64,000 bases of DNA from a virus, in IMG/VR virus record IMGVR_UViG_3300031787_000052, positions 1 to 64,000 of that record; one strand, 5' to 3'. A program made the position numbers and the translations under genes. Below the pieces are notes generated by a model, which saw nothing but the letters and a program-made list of their open reading frames with translations, ran no database searches and was not told the DNA's origin. The number at the start of each line of letters is the position of its first letter. The first letter of the stretch is position 1. Shown piece by piece: positions 48,154 to 56,451 of the stretch.

Positions 48154-50427
48154 CTAATAACATATCGAACATGAGTAATTACTTATTATTCCTCCACCAA
48201 AAGATATCATAGTCGGAGTTATTGCACCTCCTGATGATGAAAGGGCTTTGATGTATTGGAAAGGAGGTATGGGTGTTGTACAGGTTGAGTTTATGTACAA
48301 CTGAGAACCAGGTATTAAAAAGTCGCTCGGAGAATACATAGTCGTATTGGCAGGTAGTGGGTATAACGCAGAAACAGCCGGATGGTAACATATATTACAT
48401 GGTCCTGTTGATACTATAACCGTATGGGGTTTACACGCTTGTATTGGTGCCGATTGTGGTGCTTTAGTAGGTGTTGGAGTTCTTGTAGGCGTTAAACTAG
48501 GTGGTGGTGGTTGGGGTGGGGCCGTTTGTGTATTGGATGAGCACTTACTACAGTCGGTATATAAAACATTATTGATTATCGAAAATGCGTTTGTAGTATA
48601 TGTGATTGTATTATAATTAGGGTTAGATGTATTACAAACAGATGTTACACTAACTAGCTCCCAACAAGTATTCGCGAATTGTCCCGCATTACCTACTTTG
48701 AATACAGTACCTATTGATTGATTTGAGATTGCCGGCATTGGTTGACAAACTCTTGTGTAAGTACCACATCTTTCATACGTATAATATAATACTTGTTTAG
48801 AAGGGGTAACGGTTGGGCTTTGTGATGGTGCCGGTGGTGCTGGTTTATTAGATGACGAAGTTAATGTAATTGTTGGGGTTATTGATGGTGTTGGTGTTGG
48901 GGTCGGGGTAAGTATTCCTAAACAATTAGTACATTCACCTAAATTAGAATACCCTATCAAATTAGAGATAAGAGTAACATTACTACTTCCTATAATGTTT
49001 TGGTTTATACCGACGAAAGAAACACACTTTCTTATTCCGTCAATATTCGCCTGATAAATCATAAACTTTTCTAAAGTGCCACCTTCAGGCCTTGAGAGTG
49101 AATTAGTTGTGTAATATGTTAATCCATTGTAACAATCTTGAAATTCTAAACTTACCGGACAGTCTATAACAGAATTTATAGTATTAAAGGTAACGTCACC
49201 CAAAAATCCACATCCTCGGGTAATCGTTTCAGGTAATGTAGGAGTTTGGGTCGGTGTTGGTGTTTGTGTTGGAGTGTAAGACGAAATTGAGGCATTAACC
49301 GATAATGGGCAGAATACTGTTGCGGTGGGAGTTTGAGTTGGTGTTGGGGAACATGGAGGTATAATTGTAAAACATGAAATGGTACAGGGGTCAAAAGTAT
49401 ATCCTACAGGACATGTATATCCACTGGCCAGATATTGACCTGATAAATTCTGCACTATAGTCGCCTCTGTTTGGCCAGCGGATGTGAATATTATATCCAA
49501 ATCAGAAACTTGGGTTGCTCCGGTCAATTCATCAATAGTGTTGTTATAAATTTCGCAACCAAACGCACCGGAAGCCCCATTATTTAATCCAAATAATTCA
49601 ACAACATGGTCTCCTGCAGTTAATGTTATTGGATATACATGCCAAAAAATAAAGGCAAATGTATCACCATCATAAGGTCCGCTTATTGTATTTACAATAG
49701 TTTGACCATCAATAGAGATTCTAAAATTATTGTCCCCCGCTAATCCAACCCAATAAGTTTTAGTTTCAGAAACATTTATACAAACAGTAAATCCTAACCA
49801 AGTGTCGTAAGGTCTATCATTAGGTTGATTGGTCCACAATCCAGTTCTATTTAATGGCCCATCAGTAGAATCAATTCTTTTCCACACCGGTTGAGTTGTA
49901 GAAACCGCCAAATATATATTACCGGGACTAGTACCATTAAAATTAAAAGGGCTATGGAATATTGTACCTTGATTAGTATAAACAATATCAGTATCAGGTT
50001 CAAATTCAATTGTTGAAGTTGGTGAAGTCGCAGAAATTGTTATTTTATCACCACATTGAGGTGTAGGTGGTGGTGTGGGTGATGGTACATCGCAATTGAA
50101 TATAGCATCAAAATCAATTATATTACAAGGGTTAACAGGTGGTGGGGGTTCTGGTGGGGGACAAGTTCCGTTGGTAAAATAATCATCACAAAAATCAGGA
50201 CAAGTTCTGTAACATGACTTACCGCTCAAAAAACATTGTCCATCAATATAATCAGAAAGACACCATCCGTTATCACTTAAAAAAATTACATATCCGTTTG
50301 TATTACCTATATAATAGTAGTTACCATTATAACTTCCTGACCTAGTATAGGTGTCGTCCCATTGTGGAAATCCTGTATCATAGACGCATAGGGTTGTATA
50401 TGCACAAGGTGTTGTTGGTGCTGCCAT
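48154..50427 (-). CDS. Modular adhesin with PA14-like jelly-roll domain
   Basis: A 757-residue protein. The N-terminal Cys/Tyr-rich domain (1-90, CLSDYIDGQCFLSGKSC) is followed by a Pro-rich linker. At about 130-290 lies a PA14/jelly-roll-like domain: TYWVGLAGDNNFRISIDG, then FWHVYPITLTAGDHVVELFG. The middle carries a Cys module (RGCGFLGDVTFNTINSV with a CTNCLG ending). Several TPTPTQTP and PPPP linkers connect to a C-terminal Cys-rich part ending YSCSICY. PA14 and related jelly rolls bind carbohydrates, so glycan recognition at the cell surface is plausible. It is 1 bp downstream of the small protein gene at 50429. Confidence 0.65.
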   Translation of the reverse strand: MAAPTTPCAYTTLCVYDTGFPQWDDTYTRSGSYNGNYYYIGNTNGYVIFLSDNGWCLSDYIDGQCFLSGKSCYRTCPDFCDDYFTNGTCPPPEPPPPVNPCNIIDFDAIFNCDVPSPTPPPTPQCGDKITISATSPTSTIEFEPDTDIVYTNQGTIFHSPFNFNGTSPGNIYLAVSTTQPVWKRIDSTDGPLNRTGLWTNQPNDRPYDTWLGFTVCINVSETKTYWVGLAGDNNFRISIDGQTIVNTISGPYDGDTFAFIFWHVYPITLTAGDHVVELFGLNNGASGAFGCEIYNNTIDELTGATQVSDLDIIFTSAGQTEATIVQNLSGQYLASGYTCPVGYTFDPCTISCFTIIPPCSPTPTQTPTATVFCPLSVNASISSYTPTQTPTPTQTPTLPETITRGCGFLGDVTFNTINSVIDCPVSLEFQDCYNGLTYYTTNSLSRPEGGTLEKFMIYQANIDGIRKCVSFVGINQNIIGSSNVTLISNLIGYSNLGECTNCLGILTPTPTPTPSITPTITLTSSSNKPAPPAPSQSPTVTPSKQVLYYTYERCGTYTRVCQPMPAISNQSIGTVFKVGNAGQFANTCWELVSVTSVCNTSNPNYNTITYTTNAFSIINNVLYTDCSKCSSNTQTAPPQPPPPSLTPTRTPTPTKAPQSAPIQACKPHTVIVSTGPCNICYHPAVSALYPLPANTTMYSPSDFLIPGSQLYINSTCTTPIPPFQYIKALSSSGGAITPTMISFGGGIISNYSCSICY

Positions 50428-50428
50428 G

Positions 50429-50644
50429 TTATAAATTCAATGTTTGAAACGTTTCACAACCACCATTTGTTGTTATTTTTAAGTTAAAAGAAACTTGACC
50501 ATTGAATATATCAGGAATTGCGAAACTATAAGGTGCCGAGGTGATTGTATCGATAAACACACAAGATGTTGTTGGGTTATCACATAAATAAATATTAAAT
50601 GGACTTTGACCTGATAATTCGTTGATAATAACTTCAGTTGGCAT
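50429..50644 (-). CDS. Small protein related to the adhesin N-terminal domain
   Basis: A 71-residue protein, NELSGQSPFNIYLCDNPTTS, ending TTNGGCETFQTLNL. It aligns along its length with the first 80 residues of the 1481-residue adhesin ([15 protein letters not shown] ... DGCERLETV). This suggests a standalone version of the same domain, perhaps an attachment or assembly module. A TATTTATG element precedes it and it starts the minus-strand adhesin operon. Confidence 0.6.
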   Translation of the reverse strand: MPTEVIINELSGQSPFNIYLCDNPTTSCVFIDTITSAPYSFAIPDIFNGQVSFNLKITTNGGCETFQTLNL

Positions 50645-50661
50645 TATGAATTTTTTATATT

Positions 50662-50669
50662 CATAAATA
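50662..50669 (-). promoter_or_regulatory. Candidate late-type element (TATTTATG)
   Basis: The coding strand reads TTATATTTATGAATATAAAA, core 17 bp upstream of the ATG at 50644. It differs by one base from the best element. Confidence 0.4.
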
Positions 50670-50730
50670 TAATAGGTTGATAAAACTTGTGAAGGTTGAT
50701 TGTATCTAATTTATCCCTTATTTTTACCTG

Positions 50731-51633
50731 ATGTCAGATGAAAAAGAAATATTGGTTGAATTATTGAGAGAAATCCTTGGTGATGAGAGACATCACTACG
50801 AACACCGAGGACAAATCTCCTTTAATTGCCCCGTATGTGACGAAGAGAGAAACAAAGGTAACCTCGAAATCAATTACTTACAACACGTATATAAATGTTG
50901 GAGTTGTGCTGAAACCAATAGTACCCACGGCTCACTCGGTAAACTTATTGACATCTACGGAAACAAGAAACATAAGAAGGTCTACAAACTTTTTCAACCT
51001 GAGGACACCAAACCAAAGGAAAAACCAAAACAAAAGTTAAGATTGCCTGAAAGTTTTGTTATGTTTAAAGATTCTAACCCAATCTATCCTGTATATAAAC
51101 AAGCGTATAATTACCTGAAAACTAGAGGAATAACTGACGAGATTATCGAAAGGTATTCAATAGGGTTCTGTGATAACGGTAGTCATGCCGGTAGGGTTAT
51201 CGTACCTTCATATGATATTGAGGGTGAGTTGAATTATTATATTGCAAGAAGTTGGGACCCAAAGTCGAGAGCCAAATACAAAAATCCCCAAGCCGAGAAG
51301 GATAAGATAATCTTCAATCAACACCTAATAGATTGGAAAAAGGATATCTATCTTGTTGAGGGCGTGTTCGATGGATTTTTCTTACCTAACAGTATTCCGA
51401 TGCTTGGAAAGCACATGAGTGAGTTGTTGTTTAACACTCTATATGATAAGGTTAAAAAGAATATTATAATCGCTTTGGATGGTGACGCCTATGATAACGC
51501 GGTTAAATTATACCGTGAGCTTAATGGTGGTAAATTGTACGGAAAAATAAAAATTGTTCATCTACCTAAAGATAAAGACGTGTGTGATTTGAAGGGTCAG
51601 ATAGATGAATATTATGTTCAAATTAAAGATTAA
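50731..51633 (+). CDS. DNA primase (zinc-binding and TOPRIM domains)
   Basis: A 300-residue primase. The N-terminal zinc domain has CPVCDEE at 33-39 and CWSCAE at 56-61. The TOPRIM core has IYLVEGVFDGFFL near 205-217 with the catalytic glutamate, and IIALDGDAYDNA near 250-261 with the DxD-like acidic pair. It has no helicase domain and is short, like T4 gp61-type or DnaG-core primases acting with a separate helicase. It starts the plus-strand DNA-metabolism island and is divergent from the adhesin operon. Confidence 0.93.
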   Translation: MSDEKEILVELLREILGDERHHYEHRGQISFNCPVCDEERNKGNLEINYLQHVYKCWSCAETNSTHGSLGKLIDIYGNKKHKKVYKLFQPEDTKPKEKPKQKLRLPESFVMFKDSNPIYPVYKQAYNYLKTRGITDEIIERYSIGFCDNGSHAGRVIVPSYDIEGELNYYIARSWDPKSRAKYKNPQAEKDKIIFNQHLIDWKKDIYLVEGVFDGFFLPNSIPMLGKHMSELLFNTLYDKVKKNIIIALDGDAYDNAVKLYRELNGGKLYGKIKIVHLPKDKDVCDLKGQIDEYYVQIKD

Positions 51634-52041
51634 ATGTTTTTAACAAGGAAACGTAAGATTAAAGTTGGGAATTTGAAATTCACCAAAAAAACTGAATTTG
51701 ATGAGTCAAAGACGGAATTGGTTGATGATTTATCAAATAAAAAATTTGATGAAACTAAAGGTAGAATACTAGTAGATAGAAAAAATAAAATTATGGATGG
51801 TCACCATAGAGTTCATTTACTGAAGGAACATTACGGTGATGACCATATTGTAACCGTTGAAAAACTACTTGTACATAAAATAACATATTATGCCATTGTT
51901 TTCAGTTTAGCTCACATCTTAATGGATTTGATGACAATAATTGAAGGCATTTGGTATATGCCAAAAAAAATTAAAAATGGAATTAAAGAAATTATCAGAA
52001 GAAATAAGGGAAATATTACACAAAAGACGGAAGGAGATTGA
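51634..52041 (+). CDS. ParB-like domain protein with a transmembrane segment
   Basis: A 135-residue protein. GRILVDRKNKIMDGHHRVHL at about 43-62 matches the first conserved block of the ParB/Srx fold (IVDxxxxIxDGHHR), which binds or hydrolyses nucleotides or nicks DNA. A hydrophobic helix follows (TYYAIVFSLAHILMDLMTII, near 84-104) and then a basic tail, so the protein may be membrane-attached. Its start directly abuts the primase stop. Only part of the ParB fold is visible, and the function is uncertain. Confidence 0.6.
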   Translation: MFLTRKRKIKVGNLKFTKKTEFDESKTELVDDLSNKKFDETKGRILVDRKNKIMDGHHRVHLLKEHYGDDHIVTVEKLLVHKITYYAIVFSLAHILMDLMTIIEGIWYMPKKIKNGIKEIIRRNKGNITQKTEGD

Positions 52042-52831
52042 TTTAACTTTCATAGAAGAGGAACACAAATACTTTATGAAAGATTTGAGTGGTGAAATTA
52101 AAGGTGACTTCCCTTCAGTATCTAAACTATTAAAAAAGTTTTACGAGGAATTTCCCGCAGAGGAGATATCACTAAAGAAAGCAAAAGGTGATATTATTGA
52201 GCAACAACGATTACTTGCCGAGTGGAAAGCCGCTGGTGATTACTCAACCAATATGGGTAGTAGGGTCCATTTTTTCTTGGAGAAAAAAATACTTGAAATG
52301 TTTGGACATGACAAGGAGGTTAGGGAACCTATGTTTGAGTGTGATTTTACTCAAACACTAAAGGGGGATAGTATGATTAATGCCGGAACCAATTACCTCA
52401 AACTTATGAGAGAACGAGGTGCTGAACTTTTGGATACGGAGATTGTTTTGGGTGACCCGGGTCTTGGATATACTGGACAACCTGATAAAGTTTGGTTAAT
52501 TGAAAGTAGGGATAAAAAAAGTGTTGGTATTATCATAACAGATTGGAAGACAAACAAGCCAAAAAATTTTGAGGAGAACCAATTTACCAAAAGAATGAAG
52601 TCCCCATTTCAAAAACATCCCGATAATGCGTTAGGACACTACTTCTTACAGCTACCATTTTATGGAAAGTTACTTAAGGAAATGTTAAAAGGGTCAAAGT
52701 ATGAGGATATTAAAATTTTTGGTTGTATCATTGTGTTACTGAAAGAAAATTCCGATTTCGAGGAGTTCAGAGTACCCCAAGATGTCCTCGATACGGTGTT
52801 TTCTATGGATATTAGACAATATTTATCTTAA
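51977..52831 (+). CDS. PD-(D/E)XK exonuclease (RecB-like)
   Basis: A 284-residue nuclease. MGSRVHFFLE near 93-102 provides the conserved His helix. DTEIVLGDPGLGYTGQPDKV near 153-172 and IITDWKTNKP near 186-195 (catalytic Asp189 and Lys191) are the core, and LQLPFYGKLLKE is the final conserved Gln-containing helix. This is the RecB/Cas4-type exonuclease pattern. The ATG at 51977 is chosen over a TTG at 51941; it overlaps the ParB-like gene by 65 bp. A role in replication, end processing or recombination is expected from the primase context. Confidence 0.85.
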   Translation: MELKKLSEEIREILHKRRKEIDLTFIEEEHKYFMKDLSGEIKGDFPSVSKLLKKFYEEFPAEEISLKKAKGDIIEQQRLLAEWKAAGDYSTNMGSRVHFFLEKKILEMFGHDKEVREPMFECDFTQTLKGDSMINAGTNYLKLMRERGAELLDTEIVLGDPGLGYTGQPDKVWLIESRDKKSVGIIITDWKTNKPKNFEENQFTKRMKSPFQKHPDNALGHYFLQLPFYGKLLKEMLKGSKYEDIKIFGCIIVLLKENSDFEEFRVPQDVLDTVFSMDIRQYLS

Positions 52832-52849
52832 CACTAAAAACTAAAAACT

Positions 52850-53416
52850 ATGAAAAAACTAACTTATTTATTGGCGGGCACATTTTTATCTGTTATTGTT
52901 TATGCCTCTTTGGTAACTAAACCTATTAAACCAAAACCACAGAACAATGCCGAAAAAATGTATTCGGCAATTATTTTATACGCCGACTCATTTAACATTC
53001 CCATTCATATTGCTTTCAACGTAGCAAGAATTGAGACCGGATATCGAGGACCTCATCATAAAGATTATAACCATAAACAAGTTTCAAGTGCAGGTGCGGT
53101 TGGGGCCATGCAGATTATGCCACAATACGCTTCTTATTTTGCCGGATTTCCTGTTAAACGTCAGGAGCTTAAAGATAGTATTGAGCTAAACGTATATGTG
53201 TCTATGAGGTGTTTATCTTTACATTATAAGAAATATAAGGATTGGAAAAAGGTTTTGGGAACATACAACACGGGAAAACCGGTTATCAACGCATACGCTA
53301 GAAATGGAGTGGTGCAGAATTACCAAGATTTTTGGGTAAAACCAAAGAATGTTGTTACCAATAATGATACAATTATCTTGGATGAAGAAATCCCTATTCT
53401 TTTTACAATGTGGTAA
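52850..53416 (+). CDS. Secreted lytic transglycosylase (SLT family)
   Basis: A 188-residue protein with an N-terminal signal peptide or anchor (KKLTYLLAGTFLSVIVYAS). The SLT catalytic domain follows: ARIETGYRG puts the glutamate at 62, GAVGAMQIMPQYASYF at 82-97 is the signature, and LGTYNTGKPVINAYA near 143-157 is the final block. It probably cleaves peptidoglycan in the periplasm. Unlike the leader-bearing SLT enzyme at 8675 it is built for export, so the two may act at different stages (lysis or gap opening versus entry). Confidence 0.88.
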   Translation: MKKLTYLLAGTFLSVIVYASLVTKPIKPKPQNNAEKMYSAIILYADSFNIPIHIAFNVARIETGYRGPHHKDYNHKQVSSAGAVGAMQIMPQYASYFAGFPVKRQELKDSIELNVYVSMRCLSLHYKKYKDWKKVLGTYNTGKPVINAYARNGVVQNYQDFWVKPKNVVTNNDTIILDEEIPILFTMW

Positions 53417-54016
53417 TTACCAAATACTTTCTTGTTTCATATATCCTAACACGCAACAATACGCATCAGATTGGTCAAAATTTTCCTTTTTGAGCGTATT
53501 GTTTCTTGTGTATTGCCATTGAATTTGAGGTTCTCTCTTGGCCACCAAGTCCCAAATTATTTGTTTCTTATCACAATCTTTAGGATATCCTCCGAATAGG
53601 ACGTATTTGTTTTTGTCGTTTTGTCTAACTAGTTCAGGAAACGCCGATTTACGTGAATTATATGTTGATATAAATTCCGGTACAATACCTAACACATCAT
53701 ATATCTCTTTAGTTATAAGTGTGTTATATCTTAAAAGTGTCTGAATGGTATAAACATTATTAGAGTTTAATAATGGTTCTTCTATAATTACATTTGTAAT
53801 TCCAAGACCTACATACTTTTCTAGTTTTGTTCTGAAAATTTCACTTTTCAAAAGGAGTTCTTTGATTTTATTATCCTCTTTTGGTTTAGGAATTGGTGAT
53901 ATGTGAGTTAATTCTAGTAATTGTTTTGTCTGAATATCAAACAAGGCCCACCCTATTGTTTTCGTGCTCACATCTAATCCAAGAACTTTTGGACTTTCCT
54001 TTAATGTTTGTTTCAT
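53417..54016 (-). CDS. RuvC-like Holliday junction resolvase
   Basis: A 199-residue protein with the RNase H/RuvC fold pattern: LGLDVSTKTIGWALFD at 12-27 (catalytic Asp15), VIIEEPLL at 76-83 (glutamate), and FDQSDAYCCVLGY at 180-192 (acidic residues 181 and 184). It would resolve branched DNA before packaging. It converges with the SLT gene without a gap and is separated by only 3 bp from the following structural gene on its own strand. Confidence 0.8.
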   Translation of the reverse strand: MKQTLKESPKVLGLDVSTKTIGWALFDIQTKQLLELTHISPIPKPKEDNKIKELLLKSEIFRTKLEKYVGLGITNVIIEEPLLNSNNVYTIQTLLRYNTLITKEIYDVLGIVPEFISTYNSRKSAFPELVRQNDKNKYVLFGGYPKDCDKKQIIWDLVAKREPQIQWQYTRNNTLKKENFDQSDAYCCVLGYMKQESIW

Positions 54017-54019
54017 AGA

Positions 54020-56425
54020 TTAAAAATCAAATTTTACCAAAAATTGCTGAATACCCTGTCTTAATACAGGTGACTGCATTTTCGATATAATCATAAGATT
54101 TTTTTCATTATCGTAAAGACCAATGTCGGTAATGTAACTACTACCACCATTGTAAGTAGGATTAGACGGTACCAAAAATTCAGAGAAACTCAAATTAACC
54201 TTATACCTCATCTCATAAATGGTTGCTTGAATATCCGTTTCTATATTACCATAGAAATAATACTCATCACCAAAATTTAAGGTTTGACCAGATGGGTTTA
54301 AACTAACCATAGGAATATAATCGTTGAGATTATAATAATCAGCGGCGTCATATAATTCTTGAGTGATTACAAATGTAGATGCGGTTAATCCACTTTGTAA
54401 AATACATCCATCTACAATTGTATTACTTATTTGAGATGTAAAATCAATTATTTTCCATTCGTCAGGAATTGGTCTTTGATTTCCTTCAACTATTTGACAG
54501 ATTATTTCAATATTTTCAGCAAAGAACCCTGATGTCATAACACATCCGCCGCCGCACCCTACACATGATAAACACGGAAACTCAGGACCAAATCTTACAC
54601 TCACATTTTGTGATATTGGGTTACCACAATCTAAATTAGGTCCTTGTTGTCTAATATAATAATTACAGTGTAATGAATTTGTAAAATTAACATTGTTAGT
54701 AAATCTGTATGTAATATACATTGTTTGATTACTACCTGATAATATTCCTGTTGTTGACGCATTATCATCACCACAAGTATTAGGTGCAACTAATGAAATT
54801 CTAGGTGCCGGTAAAGTCCAGTTTCTATTCGATTTATAGGACATAGCCGCAATTATCTCATCATCGTCAAAAATAACCAACTTATGGTCAGGGAATACTT
54901 TACCGACTCTGCTTGGGTATCCATCATCATTCGCATTAGTGTCCCATAAATGATAATATCTCATGCCAGGGTCGTTCATATCCTCATTCTTGTTAGACGT
55001 TAGATAATGAACTTGGAATAAATTTAGATTGTCGAATCCTTCGGGGTCAACATAAAATGTTTGTCCTTGGCAACAATTAGGATTTTTATGCCACATAATC
55101 CATGGGAGATGTACTTTGAAGTTTCTTGCTTGTCCCGTGGTTTCTACCGGATTATCAGGGTCAATTGACTCCATTGCAAATTTTTCACCATAAAATAAAT
55201 CTATGGTTTTATTTGTGTAATGGACAATTGCAATAGCCTTTTGTTCTTCTGGGGTAATTGTTATCCTATCATCAAATGAATTATAAAAATAAACTGAACT
55301 ACTATCAGTTTGTCCGCTTGTTGACATATAACCAAAGAATTCTTTTGACCCAATATAACTTCTTGAATTAAAATAGGAATACCCTTTGTATAAAGAAGGT
55401 ATTAATCCGGCAGGGTCTTCAGACCAAGGAATATTCATATTCCATATTTTAACATCAAATTGGTCATAACCACATATTGATTCAAAATTGATTACATCAT
55501 CATTCCAATGGGCTTGTGGTGTGTAACTATCATATATCTCCGTCATGTTAGGTGGATATATTAATATTCTAGCATAGCATGAACTATTAAATACTGTAAA
55601 ATCGGGTGCCGGTCTATCTAAAACTATACTACCACCACACACTTCTACTATTCTATAAGTTAAAATATGATAACAACTTGACATTGTCATCTCACAAGTG
55701 GCAACCGGTTCAGGAGGACATAATGGCACTGGTGTTGGTTCAGGACATGGTGGGTTTGATGGGGTAGGTGTTGGCGTAACTAAACATGGGAATGGTTCGG
55801 GTACCGCAGCTGACGCCGATGGTGACGGTGGAGGAGTTGCTGAAGGTGGATATTGTATCGGATTACATCCACAATTATTAAATCCGGCACCATCGTAGTA
55901 AATAGTTACAATATCACCGGCTTGTGGTAATCTTAAAGTATTAGCGTTACATGCGTTATATATTAACTCAATAGTGTTAGTACCATTGATAGTTGACATA
56001 TTTGATACATAGTTAGAATTAACCACATATTGCCCATTTGTTAAAACAGTCCATGAGGTTGGTAAAAATGACGTATCAGCATTAAAAAATCCTCTCATTA
56101 CTGCCGTATTATACACAGGACTTACTATTGAATCCATGTAAGGAATTCCATAGGTGTTTCCACCATTACCATCAACATAATAAGGGTATTTTACGTACTG
56201 TTTGTTTGATTGTGGTACTCCGGCAGAATTATGGTCGTTGAATCCGGCTTCAAGAATATTTGTGTCAAATTGATTGTAAAAATCCTCAAGTCCATTGTAC
56301 GAAACTTCACTATCACCTATTTGAAAATAGGTAATATTGAATTTACCTTGTGATAATTTTTTTCGTCCTGCGTCAGTAAGTTTTGTATTTATTAATCCTG
56401 ACGTATTTTTGAGTATATATCCCAT
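54020..56425 (-). CDS. Large virion structural protein
   Basis: An 801-residue protein. The N-terminal region GLINTKLTDAGRKKLSQGKF followed by NITYFQIGDSEVSY looks like the conserved start of a baseplate- or tail-associated protein I recall from large phages, but I cannot name the family. A Pro-rich insert (about 195-245, PPSPSASAAVPEPFPC) interrupts an otherwise strand-rich chain. The rest has Cys-rich loops (CVGCGGGCVMTSG) and mixed beta structure. Position at the edge of the adhesin locus supports a tail role. The gene has a TATTTATA element 4 bp upstream. Confidence 0.6.
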   Translation of the reverse strand: MGYILKNTSGLINTKLTDAGRKKLSQGKFNITYFQIGDSEVSYNGLEDFYNQFDTNILEAGFNDHNSAGVPQSNKQYVKYPYYVDGNGGNTYGIPYMDSIVSPVYNTAVMRGFFNADTSFLPTSWTVLTNGQYVVNSNYVSNMSTINGTNTIELIYNACNANTLRLPQAGDIVTIYYDGAGFNNCGCNPIQYPPSATPPPSPSASAAVPEPFPCLVTPTPTPSNPPCPEPTPVPLCPPEPVATCEMTMSSCYHILTYRIVEVCGGSIVLDRPAPDFTVFNSSCYARILIYPPNMTEIYDSYTPQAHWNDDVINFESICGYDQFDVKIWNMNIPWSEDPAGLIPSLYKGYSYFNSRSYIGSKEFFGYMSTSGQTDSSSVYFYNSFDDRITITPEEQKAIAIVHYTNKTIDLFYGEKFAMESIDPDNPVETTGQARNFKVHLPWIMWHKNPNCCQGQTFYVDPEGFDNLNLFQVHYLTSNKNEDMNDPGMRYYHLWDTNANDDGYPSRVGKVFPDHKLVIFDDDEIIAAMSYKSNRNWTLPAPRISLVAPNTCGDDNASTTGILSGSNQTMYITYRFTNNVNFTNSLHCNYYIRQQGPNLDCGNPISQNVSVRFGPEFPCLSCVGCGGGCVMTSGFFAENIEIICQIVEGNQRPIPDEWKIIDFTSQISNTIVDGCILQSGLTASTFVITQELYDAADYYNLNDYIPMVSLNPSGQTLNFGDEYYFYGNIETDIQATIYEMRYKVNLSFSEFLVPSNPTYNGGSSYITDIGLYDNEKNLMIISKMQSPVLRQGIQQFLVKFDF

Positions 56426-56429
56426 TGTC

Positions 56430-56437
56430 TATAAATA
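56430..56437 (-). promoter_or_regulatory. Candidate late-type promoter element TATTTATA
   Basis: The coding strand reads CTATATTTATAGACA directly before the ATG at 56425, core 4 bp upstream. The very short distance argues that this copy could also be a translation-initiation feature. Confidence 0.4.
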
Positions 56438-56451
56438 TAGAAAAACTTTTT

